14,355 bases of DNA from CAIOJG01 sp964477455 (GTDB lineage Bacteria > Patescibacteriota > Patescibacteriia > Magasanikbacterales > GWA2-37-8): contig CAYZHG010000083.1 in assembly GCA_964477455.1 (NCBI GenBank), forward strand, positions 1 to 14,355, read 5' to 3'. Of this stretch, positions 6,946-13,624 are shown piece after piece. Numbering within the stretch: position 1 is the stretch's first letter; the number at the start of each line of letters is the position of its first letter. Below the pieces are notes generated by a model, which saw nothing but the letters and a program-made list of their open reading frames with translations, was not told the DNA's origin and ran no database searches. The position numbers were made by a program, and so were the translations under genes.

Positions 6946-8160
6946 ATGCCATATTTCAGTCATCTAATAAATAGCCAAGTAAATGATAGTGCCGATGTGA
7001 TGATTGGTCGTTTAGAAGATGTATTAATCAAGGTAAAACCTGGCGATTATTCTGCTTTAGAATATATTATCATAAAACAACGTCATCATAAAAAAAGAAT
7101 TATTATTCCTTATGATGCGGTAGAAAATTTTAGTAATGAAGAAGTATCATTGCGTACTTTGTTTTCCAAAATAAATTTTTTAGAAAGTGAACCAGCAGGT
7201 TATGTGCGACTGAATCGAGATGTAATGGATCAACAAATCGTGGATGTGGCTGGAGCACGGGTAGTGCGAGTAAATGATTTACGTATTGGTGATTTTGAAG
7301 GCAAACTATGCGTTCTTGGTATTGATGTGAGTTTTAAAGGGCTGTTGCGTCGACTTAGTGTATCTTCGTTAGATTTTTTTGATTTTTTCAAAGTTAATTT
7401 GATAGACTGGCGCAAAGCTCAGCCTGTTGAAGGTGTTTTAAAACTAGATAGTGTGTCTAGGGATTTGACTAAGTTACATCCCGCCGATATTGCTAATATT
7501 ATCGAAGATTTAAGTGTAAAACAAGGTAGCAATTTGGTTTTGTCTTTGGATAAAAATATGGCTGCCCGTGTTTTTGAGGAAATTGATCCAGAAATTCAAA
7601 AATCTTTGATTGGACAATTGAGTCCAGAACACGCCGCTCGTATTAGTGAACGTATGTCAATCGATGAGTTGGTAGATTTGATCCAGTCTTTGCCAGAACA
7701 TCAGTCCAAACAACTTCTCGATTATGTAGAGCAGGAACGCATGAAAAAAATTAAAAAATTATTGAGTTATGAAGACGATACGGCTGGTGGTTTGATGACT
7801 ACCGAGTTTCTAGCTGGTTTACCAGATGATACAGTATCTGGAACGATTGAAAAAATTCGTCATCTTTCGGAAAGTTTTAGATCTGCAAATTATATTTATG
7901 TTATTGATGAAAAAAGTAAATATAAAGGAGTGATTTCTTTTAGAAGATTAATTATGGCTGATGGAGATGAAATTTTGAAAGATGTTATGAAAAAGTCAGT
8001 TCATCTTCCCTTATTACATCCAAATCAATCAATCAAAAGCGTTGCTCATTTGATGACTAAATATGATTTGAATTCTGTTGCAGTAGTCGATGACGAAAAC
8101 AAATTTTTAGGAGTAGTAACAGTTGACGATGTTATGCGCGTTTTAGTTCCAAATGCTTAA
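6946..8160 (+). CDS. soluble PRC-barrel / MgtE_N / tandem CBS protein, probable Mg2+ sensor subunit
   Basis: This 404-aa protein has the cytosolic regulatory half of an MgtE magnesium channel without its membrane half. Residues 1-150 look like two PRC-barrel-type beta domains (for example IGRLEDVLIKVKPGDYSALEY from residue 20, and ARVVRVNDLRI near 104). An alpha-helical MgtE_N superhelix follows at about 170-275 (LHPADIANIIEDL, AARVFEEIDPEIQ, LSPEHAARISERM). The family-typical junction YEDDTAGGLMTTEFL is at 275-289, and two CBS domains lie at about 285-335 and 345-400 (LNSVAVVDDENKFLGVVTVDDV). No hydrophobic segment is present. In MgtE these domains sense cytosolic Mg2+ and close the pore. 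Being 9 bp upstream of an NRAMP-like transporter, it most likely regulates that protein; this coupling is inferred from domain content and operon position. Confidence 0.85.
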   Translation: MPYFSHLINSQVNDSADVMIGRLEDVLIKVKPGDYSALEYIIIKQRHHKKRIIIPYDAVENFSNEEVSLRTLFSKINFLESEPAGYVRLNRDVMDQQIVDVAGARVVRVNDLRIGDFEGKLCVLGIDVSFKGLLRRLSVSSLDFFDFFKVNLIDWRKAQPVEGVLKLDSVSRDLTKLHPADIANIIEDLSVKQGSNLVLSLDKNMAARVFEEIDPEIQKSLIGQLSPEHAARISERMSIDELVDLIQSLPEHQSKQLLDYVEQERMKKIKKLLSYEDDTAGGLMTTEFLAGLPDDTVSGTIEKIRHLSESFRSANYIYVIDEKSKYKGVISFRRLIMADGDEILKDVMKKSVHLPLLHPNQSIKSVAHLMTKYDLNSVAVVDDENKFLGVVTVDDVMRVLVPNA

Positions 8161-8169
8161 TAATATATT

Positions 8170-9438
8170 ATGCCTAAATTAGATGTAGCTGAACCAAAAA
8201 AGAAGAAACTTTGGCCAAGAATATTATTAATTTTAAGTGTGGTAGGGCCGGGTATTATCGCTGGTACAGCGGATAATGATGCTGGTGGTATTGCAACTTA
8301 CTCAGTTGCTGGAGCGCAGTATGGTTATCATTTGATTTGGGTTTTGTTTTTGATAACTTTTGTTTTGGCAATTACTCAGGAAATGGGCGCACGTTTAGGG
8401 ATAGTATCGGGCAAAGGTTTATCTGCTTTAATTCGAGAAAATTTTCCTTTTAAAGCGACCTTCTTTATCATTTTGCTAAGTTTTGTGGCCAATTGGGCAA
8501 ATGTCTTGGCTGAATTTGCAGGTATTTCTGCGGTGGCCAATATTTATGGTATTCCCAATTGGTTGTTTGTTTTAAGTTCTGCGGGTTTGATTAGTTGGTT
8601 GGTGATATCGGGCAATTTTAAAAATATTCAGAAAATTTTTCTTACTTCGTCGGCGCTTTATTTAGCTTATGTAGTAGCCGGTTTTATGACCCATCCTGAT
8701 TGGTCGGCTGCGGTAAAATCGATTGTTGTTCCATCTTGGGTTCCAACACATGATTTTCTATTTATGGCGATAGCCTTAATTGGTACAACGGTAACAATTT
8801 GGGGGCAATTTTTTATTCAATCATACTTTGCCGAAAAAGGTGTTCGTACTCAAGATTTAAATTTGGCTCGAGCGGATGTCTATCTAGGATCTTTTTGGAC
8901 AAACTTTGTTGCATTTTTTATCATTGTTGCCACCGCTGGCACATTATATGCGAATGGTATTACAATTACAGATGCGGCAGATGCGGCTCGTGCCTTAGAA
9001 CCGTTTGCAGGGGTCATGGCAAAACACTTGTTTGCCTGGGGTCTTTACAACGCGTCAATGCTTGGCGCTGGGGTTGTGACTATTGCAACCGCATATTCTT
9101 TGACAGAAGCTTTTGGTTGGGAAGGTAAAGTAAATTCAGGCTTTGCTGAATCTTCAGCATTTTATAAAATATTTTTATTTTGTATTTTTTCTACCGCACT
9201 AATAGTTTTAATTCCAAATTTTCCAATTATTAGTGTCTTGATTGCATCTCAAGCTTTAAACACTTTTATTTTGCCGATTTTATTCTTTTTCTTATTACGC
9301 TTATTAAATCGTAAAGATATAATGGGAGCTCATCGCAATGGCTTGGCATTGAATATTGCCGGCTGGGTATCGATTGCTGGTTTATCAATTTTAAATCTAT
9401 CTTATTTTATTTATATGATTGTAAGTATTTTTCGCTAA
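8170..9438 (+). CDS. NRAMP-fold (SLC11) transporter, NRMT-like, probable Mg2+ uptake
   Basis: A 422-aa polytopic protein with about 11 hydrophobic helices, matching SLC11 length and beginning with the family string VGPGIIAG (25-32). The metal site departs from Mn/Fe NRAMPs. In TM1 the canonical DPGN reads D37-A-G-G, within a DND-A-G-G context. In TM6 the usual M-P-H segment reads T-I-W-G (209-212, in GTTVTIWGQFFIQS), so the sulfur ligand Met that favours Mn2+/Fe2+ over hard ions is missing. Loss of that Met marks the NRAMP-related magnesium transporters (NRMT) and related SLC11 branches. With an MgtE-type sensor protein directly upstream (9-bp gap, no Shine-Dalgarno), Mg2+ is the likely substrate. 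Its stop overlaps the convergent glycosyltransferase stop by 4 bp. Fold certain; substrate inferred. Confidence 0.85.
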   Translation: MPKLDVAEPKKKKLWPRILLILSVVGPGIIAGTADNDAGGIATYSVAGAQYGYHLIWVLFLITFVLAITQEMGARLGIVSGKGLSALIRENFPFKATFFIILLSFVANWANVLAEFAGISAVANIYGIPNWLFVLSSAGLISWLVISGNFKNIQKIFLTSSALYLAYVVAGFMTHPDWSAAVKSIVVPSWVPTHDFLFMAIALIGTTVTIWGQFFIQSYFAEKGVRTQDLNLARADVYLGSFWTNFVAFFIIVATAGTLYANGITITDAADAARALEPFAGVMAKHLFAWGLYNASMLGAGVVTIATAYSLTEAFGWEGKVNSGFAESSAFYKIFLFCIFSTALIVLIPNFPIISVLIASQALNTFILPILFFFLLRLLNRKDIMGAHRNGLALNIAGWVSIAGLSILNLSYFIYMIVSIFR

Positions 9439-10574
9439 TTATTAAATATAGATAGATGCGCTTTTGCACTGTTTTCCCAAGCATATTTAGAGGCTGTTTC
9501 AAAGCCTCTTTTTTTATACTCTTGATATAGATTATCGTTTTCAAGAAGTGATTGGATTGAATTTTTTAGGTCGGAAATATTATTTGGATTAATCAAAATT
9601 GCGTTGTTACCTGAAATTTCAGGCAAAGATGATCGATTGCTGGTAATGACTGGTACGCTCATTTTCATCGCTTCAATGACAGGAAAACCAAATCCTTCAT
9701 AAAAACTTGGGAAAATAAATAGTTTAGAAAGCGATAAAAGCGCAGGCTTGTCGGCATCTGCGATGAACCCTAAAAATTTAATTTGTTTATGTAATTTTGA
9801 TCGTTCTGCAATTTGATAAATTATTTTATTTTTCCAGCCAGATCCACCGATGATTATCAAATGATATTTTTCAGTTAATTTGGTTGGTAATTTTTCAAAA
9901 GCTTGAATAAGACTGAATATATTTTTTCTTGGCTCAATTGACCCTAAAAAAATAATAAAATTCTCTGGCAGGTCATATTTTTTTTGAACAATGCTTTTTT
10001 GTAACGTTAGTTCGTTATTAGACAAATCAAATTTTGTTGCTAAGCCAGGGTAAATAACTTTAATTTTATCTTTATCAATTTTATAATGTTCGATTAAATC
10101 TCGTTTGGTATTTTCTGAAGGTACAATAATAATATTAGCAAGTTGGCATTGTTTTTTTGGATTAATTATTTTGTGCCACATCAATTGTTTCAAAGTGTAA
10201 AATTCTGGAAATATCTCAAACGAAATGTCGTGAATAGTAAGAATGTATTTTCTAATATTTCCTAATGACAAAAAATTCATGTTTGGTGAATACCAGCAAT
10301 CTATTTTTGTTGGTAGTAGTTGGTCAATATTGATAAATCCAAAAGCGAGAAAAAAATTGAGAAGTTTGTTTGGGTAAGGGGAGTGAATGTAATGAACATT
10401 TGGTTGATTCCAAATTCGAAGATTTGTTTTTAATTTTTTAATTGAATTTGAAAATAAATAATATTCATTAATCTTGTCTTCCTTAAAAATAGCAGAAAGT
10501 AATTCTAAAGTATATTCACCGATGCCGGTTTTATTTTTGACCATGAGCGGTCGGATATCTACACCAATATTCAT
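9435..10574 (-). CDS. GT4-family glycosyltransferase, last gene of the leftward glycan operon
   Basis: A 379-aa GT-B enzyme predicted to add a sugar to a lipid-linked glycan at the inner membrane face. Visible motifs: GVDIRPLMVKNKTGIGEYTLEL at the N-terminus (the glycine-rich GIGEY loop near 17-21), TIHDISFEIFP (113-123), IIVPSENTKRDLIEHY near 149, FLGSIEPRKN (209-218), and the E-x7-E motif in EGFGFPVIE (E293, E301) followed by SVPVITSNRSSLPEI. It resembles the GT4 gene at 5696-6814 in layout, so the two may be paralogues with different sugars. It starts 2 bp after the stop of the preceding operon gene, suggesting translational coupling. Its 3' end carries the embedded terminator of the convergent operon. 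I find no terminator of its own downstream. The sugar is unknown. Confidence 0.9.
   Translation of the reverse strand: MNIGVDIRPLMVKNKTGIGEYTLELLSAIFKEDKINEYYLFSNSIKKLKTNLRIWNQPNVHYIHSPYPNKLLNFFLAFGFINIDQLLPTKIDCWYSPNMNFLSLGNIRKYILTIHDISFEIFPEFYTLKQLMWHKIINPKKQCQLANIIIVPSENTKRDLIEHYKIDKDKIKVIYPGLATKFDLSNNELTLQKSIVQKKYDLPENFIIFLGSIEPRKNIFSLIQAFEKLPTKLTEKYHLIIIGGSGWKNKIIYQIAERSKLHKQIKFLGFIADADKPALLSLSKLFIFPSFYEGFGFPVIEAMKMSVPVITSNRSSLPEISGNNAILINPNNISDLKNSIQSLLENDNLYQEYKKRGFETASKYAWENSAKAHLSIFNN
9489..9515 (+). terminator. intrinsic terminator of the NRAMP-like operon, inside the convergent gene
   Basis: AGAGGCT (9489-9495) pairs perfectly with AGCCTCT (9503-9509) around a 7-nt loop and is followed by a run of T through 9515. 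It lies 51 bp past the NRAMP-like stop. It is a 7-bp, GC-richer stem in an AT-rich region, in the right place and strand. The same bases encode residues near 356-362 of the leftward glycosyltransferase. Confidence 0.7.
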
Positions 10575-10576
10575 AT

Positions 10577-11680
10577 CTAGTTTAAGCTATTTTGAAATTG
10601 TGTAAAATGATCGCTAGTATATAATTTTATTTTATCTTTAAATTTATCAGTGGAAAAATTTTGAGCATGAAGTTTGATTTTTTCACTGTCCCATTTATAT
10701 GGATCAAAATTAGCCACGCTACTAAGTAGTGATTCCCAAGTTTGTTGGGTAAAGAATTCCCCAGTTTCATTGGGTATGACAGTCTCTGTTGCTCCACCAA
10801 ATCCGTAGGCTATTACTGGGCGTCCGGCGGCCATTGCCTCTATTGGCGTGATGCCGAAGTCTTCTTTCTGAGGATGAATAAATGCCAAGGCACGACTGAA
10901 CAGGACAGCTTTTTCATTTTCAGAAATTTTACCGTAAAATTCAATATTTGATTTAGCAATTTTTTTAAGATATTTGAGTTCTGGGCCAATACCAAAAATC
11001 TTTAATGGTAATTGAAGACGGTTAAATACCTTAATTACCAGATCCAATCGTTTGTATGGAACCAAGCGACCACCAGCAACATAATAGTCGCCTAACTTGC
11101 TGGCGATCTGAAAACGGTAGGTATCGACAGGTGGAAAGATTATATCAGATTCCCGTCGGTAATATTTTTTTATTCTTTTTTGTACTGTATATGAGTTGGC
11201 AATAAAATGATCTACTCGTTGAGTGCTTAGCTGATCCCAAATGCGCAATTTGTGATTTAAAATTGGTAAAATTAGTTTGATAAAATAATTACTTTTTAAA
11301 TCTGATAAATAATTGTTTCCATCTCCCCAAAGAAAACGAGGAGGCGTGTGACAATAAGAAATATGTAAAGTATTAGGCGAAGTGATGATACCTTTTGCAA
11401 AACTACTGGTTGAGGAGATTACCAAATCAAACCCGTGAAGATTGTGATGCTCAGTAGCCATTGGCATGAGAGGCAAGTACCATTGAAAAATATTATTTAT
11501 GTATGGCATTTTCGACAACCAAGACTCTTTAATTTTTTGATGGTCTAAATAATTGATTTTTTTTCTATCATGAAATAAAACAAAAATCGGCGCGTCAGGC
11601 CAAATTTCGTGTAAAGCTTTTAATACTCTTTCCGCCCCTCCATCTTGCGAAAGATAATCATGCACTAAGGCAATCTTCAT
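10577..11680 (-). CDS. GT4-family glycosyltransferase (WbaZ/mannosyltransferase-like)
   Basis: A 367-aa GT-B glycosyltransferase of a different GT4 subgroup from its neighbours. The N-terminus KIALVHDYLSQDGGAERVLKAL (2-23) and the segment SYCHTPPRFLW (108-118) are typical of WbaZ-like mannosyl- or rhamnosyltransferases of O-antigen and exopolysaccharide clusters. The donor domain shows AGGRLVPYKRLDLVIKVF (202-219), FGIGPE (229-234) and the E-x7-E motif in EDFGITPIE (E273, E281), then AAGRPVIAYGFGGATETV. Its ATG overlaps the TGA of the upstream sugar-phosphate transferase in an ATGA, a classic sign of coupled translation. It probably acts as the first or second extending enzyme after the priming transferase, judging only by gene order. 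Confidence 0.9.
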   Translation of the reverse strand: MKIALVHDYLSQDGGAERVLKALHEIWPDAPIFVLFHDRKKINYLDHQKIKESWLSKMPYINNIFQWYLPLMPMATEHHNLHGFDLVISSTSSFAKGIITSPNTLHISYCHTPPRFLWGDGNNYLSDLKSNYFIKLILPILNHKLRIWDQLSTQRVDHFIANSYTVQKRIKKYYRRESDIIFPPVDTYRFQIASKLGDYYVAGGRLVPYKRLDLVIKVFNRLQLPLKIFGIGPELKYLKKIAKSNIEFYGKISENEKAVLFSRALAFIHPQKEDFGITPIEAMAAGRPVIAYGFGGATETVIPNETGEFFTQQTWESLLSSVANFDPYKWDSEKIKLHAQNFSTDKFKDKIKLYTSDHFTQFQNSLN

Positions 11681-13098
11681 ACAATCGATCCAGTTTTCTT
11701 TATTACGATAAACGGGGTTTTAATTAAAATTACAAAGTCGATAAAAAAGCTCCAGTGTTCAATGTAAAAAATATCAAGGCGAGCTTCTTCGTCAAAGCTT
11801 AGATCACTACGCCCTGAAATTTGTGCTAATCCAGTAATACCTGGTTTTATGGCTAGGACAGTTTTGTGCCATTTTTCATATTTATTTACTTCGCGTGGTT
11901 GATGTGGTCTAGGACCGACCAAGCTCATATTTCCTATTAGCACATTGAAAAATTGTGGTAATTCATCCAAGCTCAAGCTGCGAATAAAACGACCAAATGG
12001 AGTAATTCGCGGGTCATTTTTGATTTTGTAAACCGGGCCTTGCTTGGTACTTTTTTCCTTGATAAGTTCTTGTTCAATTTCAATAGCTTCTTGTCCAGCT
12101 TTTCCAAACTGGTCTCCAGTACAATATTTTTGATACATGGAACGAAATTTGTAAGTAAAGAATTTTTTCCCTTCTTGTCCGACACGTTCGTTTTTGTAAA
12201 TTATCGGTCGTCCAGTTTCTATTAAAATAATAATAGCACTAAGTAAAAAAAGGGGAGAAAAAAGTAACATAAAAAATAAACTACCAACAATATCGCCGAT
12301 TCTTTTGGAGATATTTCCCCAACCGTGCAAACGTGTACGTCGAAGTTCGATGATTGGTATTCCAGCAATAGTGGAGATCGCCATGTTGGAAGAAATTGTA
12401 GCAAACAAATCGGCAGAATATTTGAAAGTAATATGATTTTCGTTGGCAAAATCAATTGTTTGCAGAGCTTCATCCTCTTTGCTTTTTGGGTCAGCAAAAA
12501 TAATTTCATCTAATCCGTCTATTAATAATTTATCTAGTTCTTCTTGGTTAAAACTTTTTAACAATCCAACTACTTTGTATCCAAGTTGTGGTTGGCTTTC
12601 GAGTGACTGTTGTATTTGGTCAGCCACACTTTGAGTGCCAATAATTACTGTGCGACGCAAACCAACTCCTAAACGATAACAAAGTATTTTGATTAAACGT
12701 AAAACCGTTCGAGCAATAGAAACATATATTATGGCTAATATAGCACCTGCTAAAACTAAAAAGCGAGAATCAAATTTTGCAAGAGTAAAAAAAACATAAA
12801 TGGTGATGGCTGCAAATCCAGTAGAACAGGCTAGAAAAACACGGCCAAGTTCTTTGGCAAGTTTGCGGTTTGGATTGGCACTGTATAATCCAGTGAGGGC
12901 AAAAATAACAATCCAACCGGTCGCTACCACCAGCACCAATGGCCAATATTTATTCCAAGCTAGATTAAAAAGAATGGGACGAATAGCGGTGACAACTTTG
13001 GTAAAGCGTAATCCATACGCAGAAAACCCAGCCAATATTAACATCAAATAGTCCAATGGAAGTTGTATAAAAGCAAAAGTAAGTTCAAAACGTTTCAT
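11677..13098 (-). CDS. polyprenyl-phosphate sugar-1-phosphate transferase (WbaP/PglC family), glycan-priming enzyme
   Basis: This membrane enzyme starts glycan assembly by moving a sugar 1-phosphate from a nucleotide sugar to undecaprenyl phosphate. The 473-aa form has four N-terminal membrane helices (about 10-135), a Rossmann-like middle domain opening with RRTVIIGTQSVADQIQQ (148-164), and a catalytic PglC-type domain from KRIGDIVGSLFFMLLFSPLFLL (265) onward. Motifs seen: NERVGQEGKKFFTYKFRSM (303-321), DPRITPFGRFIRSLSLDELPQ with the catalytic D378-E379 pair, NMSLVGPRPH (390-399), and KPGITGLAQISGRSDLSFDE (418-436). A longer frame begins at 13167, but those codons cover the promoter and the leader palindrome, so the ATG at 13098 is preferred. 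It is the first gene of the three-gene glycan operon and the commitment step. The sugar (galactose, glucose or another) cannot be told. Confidence 0.9.
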   Translation of the reverse strand: MKRFELTFAFIQLPLDYLMLILAGFSAYGLRFTKVVTAIRPILFNLAWNKYWPLVLVVATGWIVIFALTGLYSANPNRKLAKELGRVFLACSTGFAAITIYVFFTLAKFDSRFLVLAGAILAIIYVSIARTVLRLIKILCYRLGVGLRRTVIIGTQSVADQIQQSLESQPQLGYKVVGLLKSFNQEELDKLLIDGLDEIIFADPKSKEDEALQTIDFANENHITFKYSADLFATISSNMAISTIAGIPIIELRRTRLHGWGNISKRIGDIVGSLFFMLLFSPLFLLSAIIILIETGRPIIYKNERVGQEGKKFFTYKFRSMYQKYCTGDQFGKAGQEAIEIEQELIKEKSTKQGPVYKIKNDPRITPFGRFIRSLSLDELPQFFNVLIGNMSLVGPRPHQPREVNKYEKWHKTVLAIKPGITGLAQISGRSDLSFDEEARLDIFYIEHWSFFIDFVILIKTPFIVIKKTGSIV

Positions 13099-13116
13099 AA
13101 TTTGTGAAGTAAATTT

Positions 13117-13140
13117 GTCATTCTCGCAAAAGCGGGAATC
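13117..13140. repeat. REP/dRS3-like palindrome in the leader of the glycan operon
   Basis: ATTCTCGC (13120-13127) and GCGGGAAT (13132-13139) form an 8-bp stem with one mismatch around AAAA, flanked by GTC. It closely resembles the widespread intergenic repeat GTCATTCCCGCGAAAGCGGGAATC (dRS3/REP class), from which it differs at two positions. It is GC-richer than its surroundings and lies within the predicted 44-nt leader of the leftward operon. One copy is present in the window. Confidence 0.55.
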
Positions 13141-13148
13141 TATGCTAT

Positions 13149-13177
13149 ATTTTATGCTAAAAGACAAAGTCCGTCAA
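13149..13177 (-). promoter_or_regulatory. promoter of the three-gene glycan operon
   Basis: On the minus strand TTGACG (13177-13172), a 17-bp spacer and TAAAAT (13154-13149). Each box has a single mismatch to consensus. The start site is expected near 13142, giving a leader of about 44 nt that contains the REP-like palindrome. It also shows that codons upstream of 13098 in the long frame are not translated. Confidence 0.65.
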
Positions 13178-13225
13178 TTATTGACAAATGGAGATTTGGA
13201 GTTGGCTGTGGGTGTGATTCTGTAT

Positions 13226-13267
13226 TTTGGTTTACAGTTGACGGTGTACTGTAAACCAAATTTTTTT
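13226..13267 (+). terminator. strong terminator-like hairpin with no obvious upstream gene
   Basis: A perfect 12-bp stem, TTTGGTTTACAG (13226-13237) with CTGTAAACCAAA (13249-13260), extendable by one T-A pair, is followed directly by seven T (13261-13267). The form is that of a rho-independent terminator on the + strand, but the nearest upstream gene is on the other strand. It could end an antisense or small RNA, shield the downstream promoter, or be a protein-binding dyad. Confidence 0.5.
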
Positions 13268-13279
13268 GTAGTCACTAAA

Positions 13280-13308
13280 TTGACTTTCACCCCCATTTTT
13301 AGTAAACT
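13280..13308 (+). promoter_or_regulatory. promoter of the small conserved gene and adk, near-leaderless
   Basis: TTGACT (13280-13285), a 17-bp spacer and TAAACT (13303-13308). The predicted start site, about 13315, is 2 nt before the ATG at 13317, so the mRNA should be essentially leaderless. Confidence 0.65.
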
Positions 13309-13316
13309 AAATCGGT

Positions 13317-13622
13317 ATGAAATTATCATTTGAAGCAGAAAAAATAGGTGATCCCGAGAAGTTTATTCGTCGTTGTGGTTATGGTCAACACCGCACTAGA
13401 ACAGGTGAGACGAGCTATGTAAAACGGGTACACGGTGATTGGTATCCGCGATTTCATGTCTATATATTAGCAGGAGTAGAGAATATAACTTTCAACCTAC
13501 ATTTAGATCAGCGCCAACCAGTATATGAAGGTTTTACTGCTCACGCTGGAGAATATGACGGTGAGGTTGTAGAGAGAGAAGCGGAAAGAATTAAAAATTT
13601 TGTAAAAAAAGTCTCTGAGTAA
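13317..13622 (+). CDS. conserved hypothetical small protein, 101 aa
   Basis: A small soluble protein with no signal peptide or membrane segment. It has a basic N-terminal half (KFIRRCGYGQHRTRTGETSY, 15-34), a central beta-like stretch (FHVYILAGVENITFNLHLDQRQP, 46-68), then an acidic loop with HAGEYDGEVVEREAERIKNF (76-95) that is probably helical. I recall similar proteins with an NLHLDQ...HAGEYDG pattern as uncharacterised in CPR genomes, but cannot confirm it here. It is the first gene of the adk operon, 2 bp ahead of adk, and is served by a near-leaderless promoter. The ATG at 13317 fits that promoter; the frame is also open upstream only across promoter sequence. No catalytic motif is recognisable and no function is offered. 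Confidence 0.7.
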   Translation: MKLSFEAEKIGDPEKFIRRCGYGQHRTRTGETSYVKRVHGDWYPRFHVYILAGVENITFNLHLDQRQPVYEGFTAHAGEYDGEVVEREAERIKNFVKKVSE

Positions 13623-13624
13623 TT

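Noticed and set aside
9144..9159. TGCTGAA-TC-TTCAGCA inverted repeat in the NRAMP-like gene
   Set aside because: The loop is too short for a hairpin, no T-run follows, and it is plain coding sequence.
11677..13098. Alternative genetic code (UGA read as Gly, as in Gracilibacteria/SR1)
   Set aside because: UGA ends this gene at a proper family length inside an ATGA overlap, and the confident genes have no internal in-frame UGA.
13099..13167. Longer start (ATG at 13167) for the sugar-phosphate transferase
   Set aside because: The 23 extra codons span the predicted promoter, start site and REP-like palindrome; the hydrophobic domain follows directly after the ATG at 13098.
13115..13333. 72-codon + strand open frame in the divergent region
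   Set aside because: It runs across the REP-like repeat, the palindrome, the hairpin and the adk-operon promoter and overlaps the next start; no protein-like signal.
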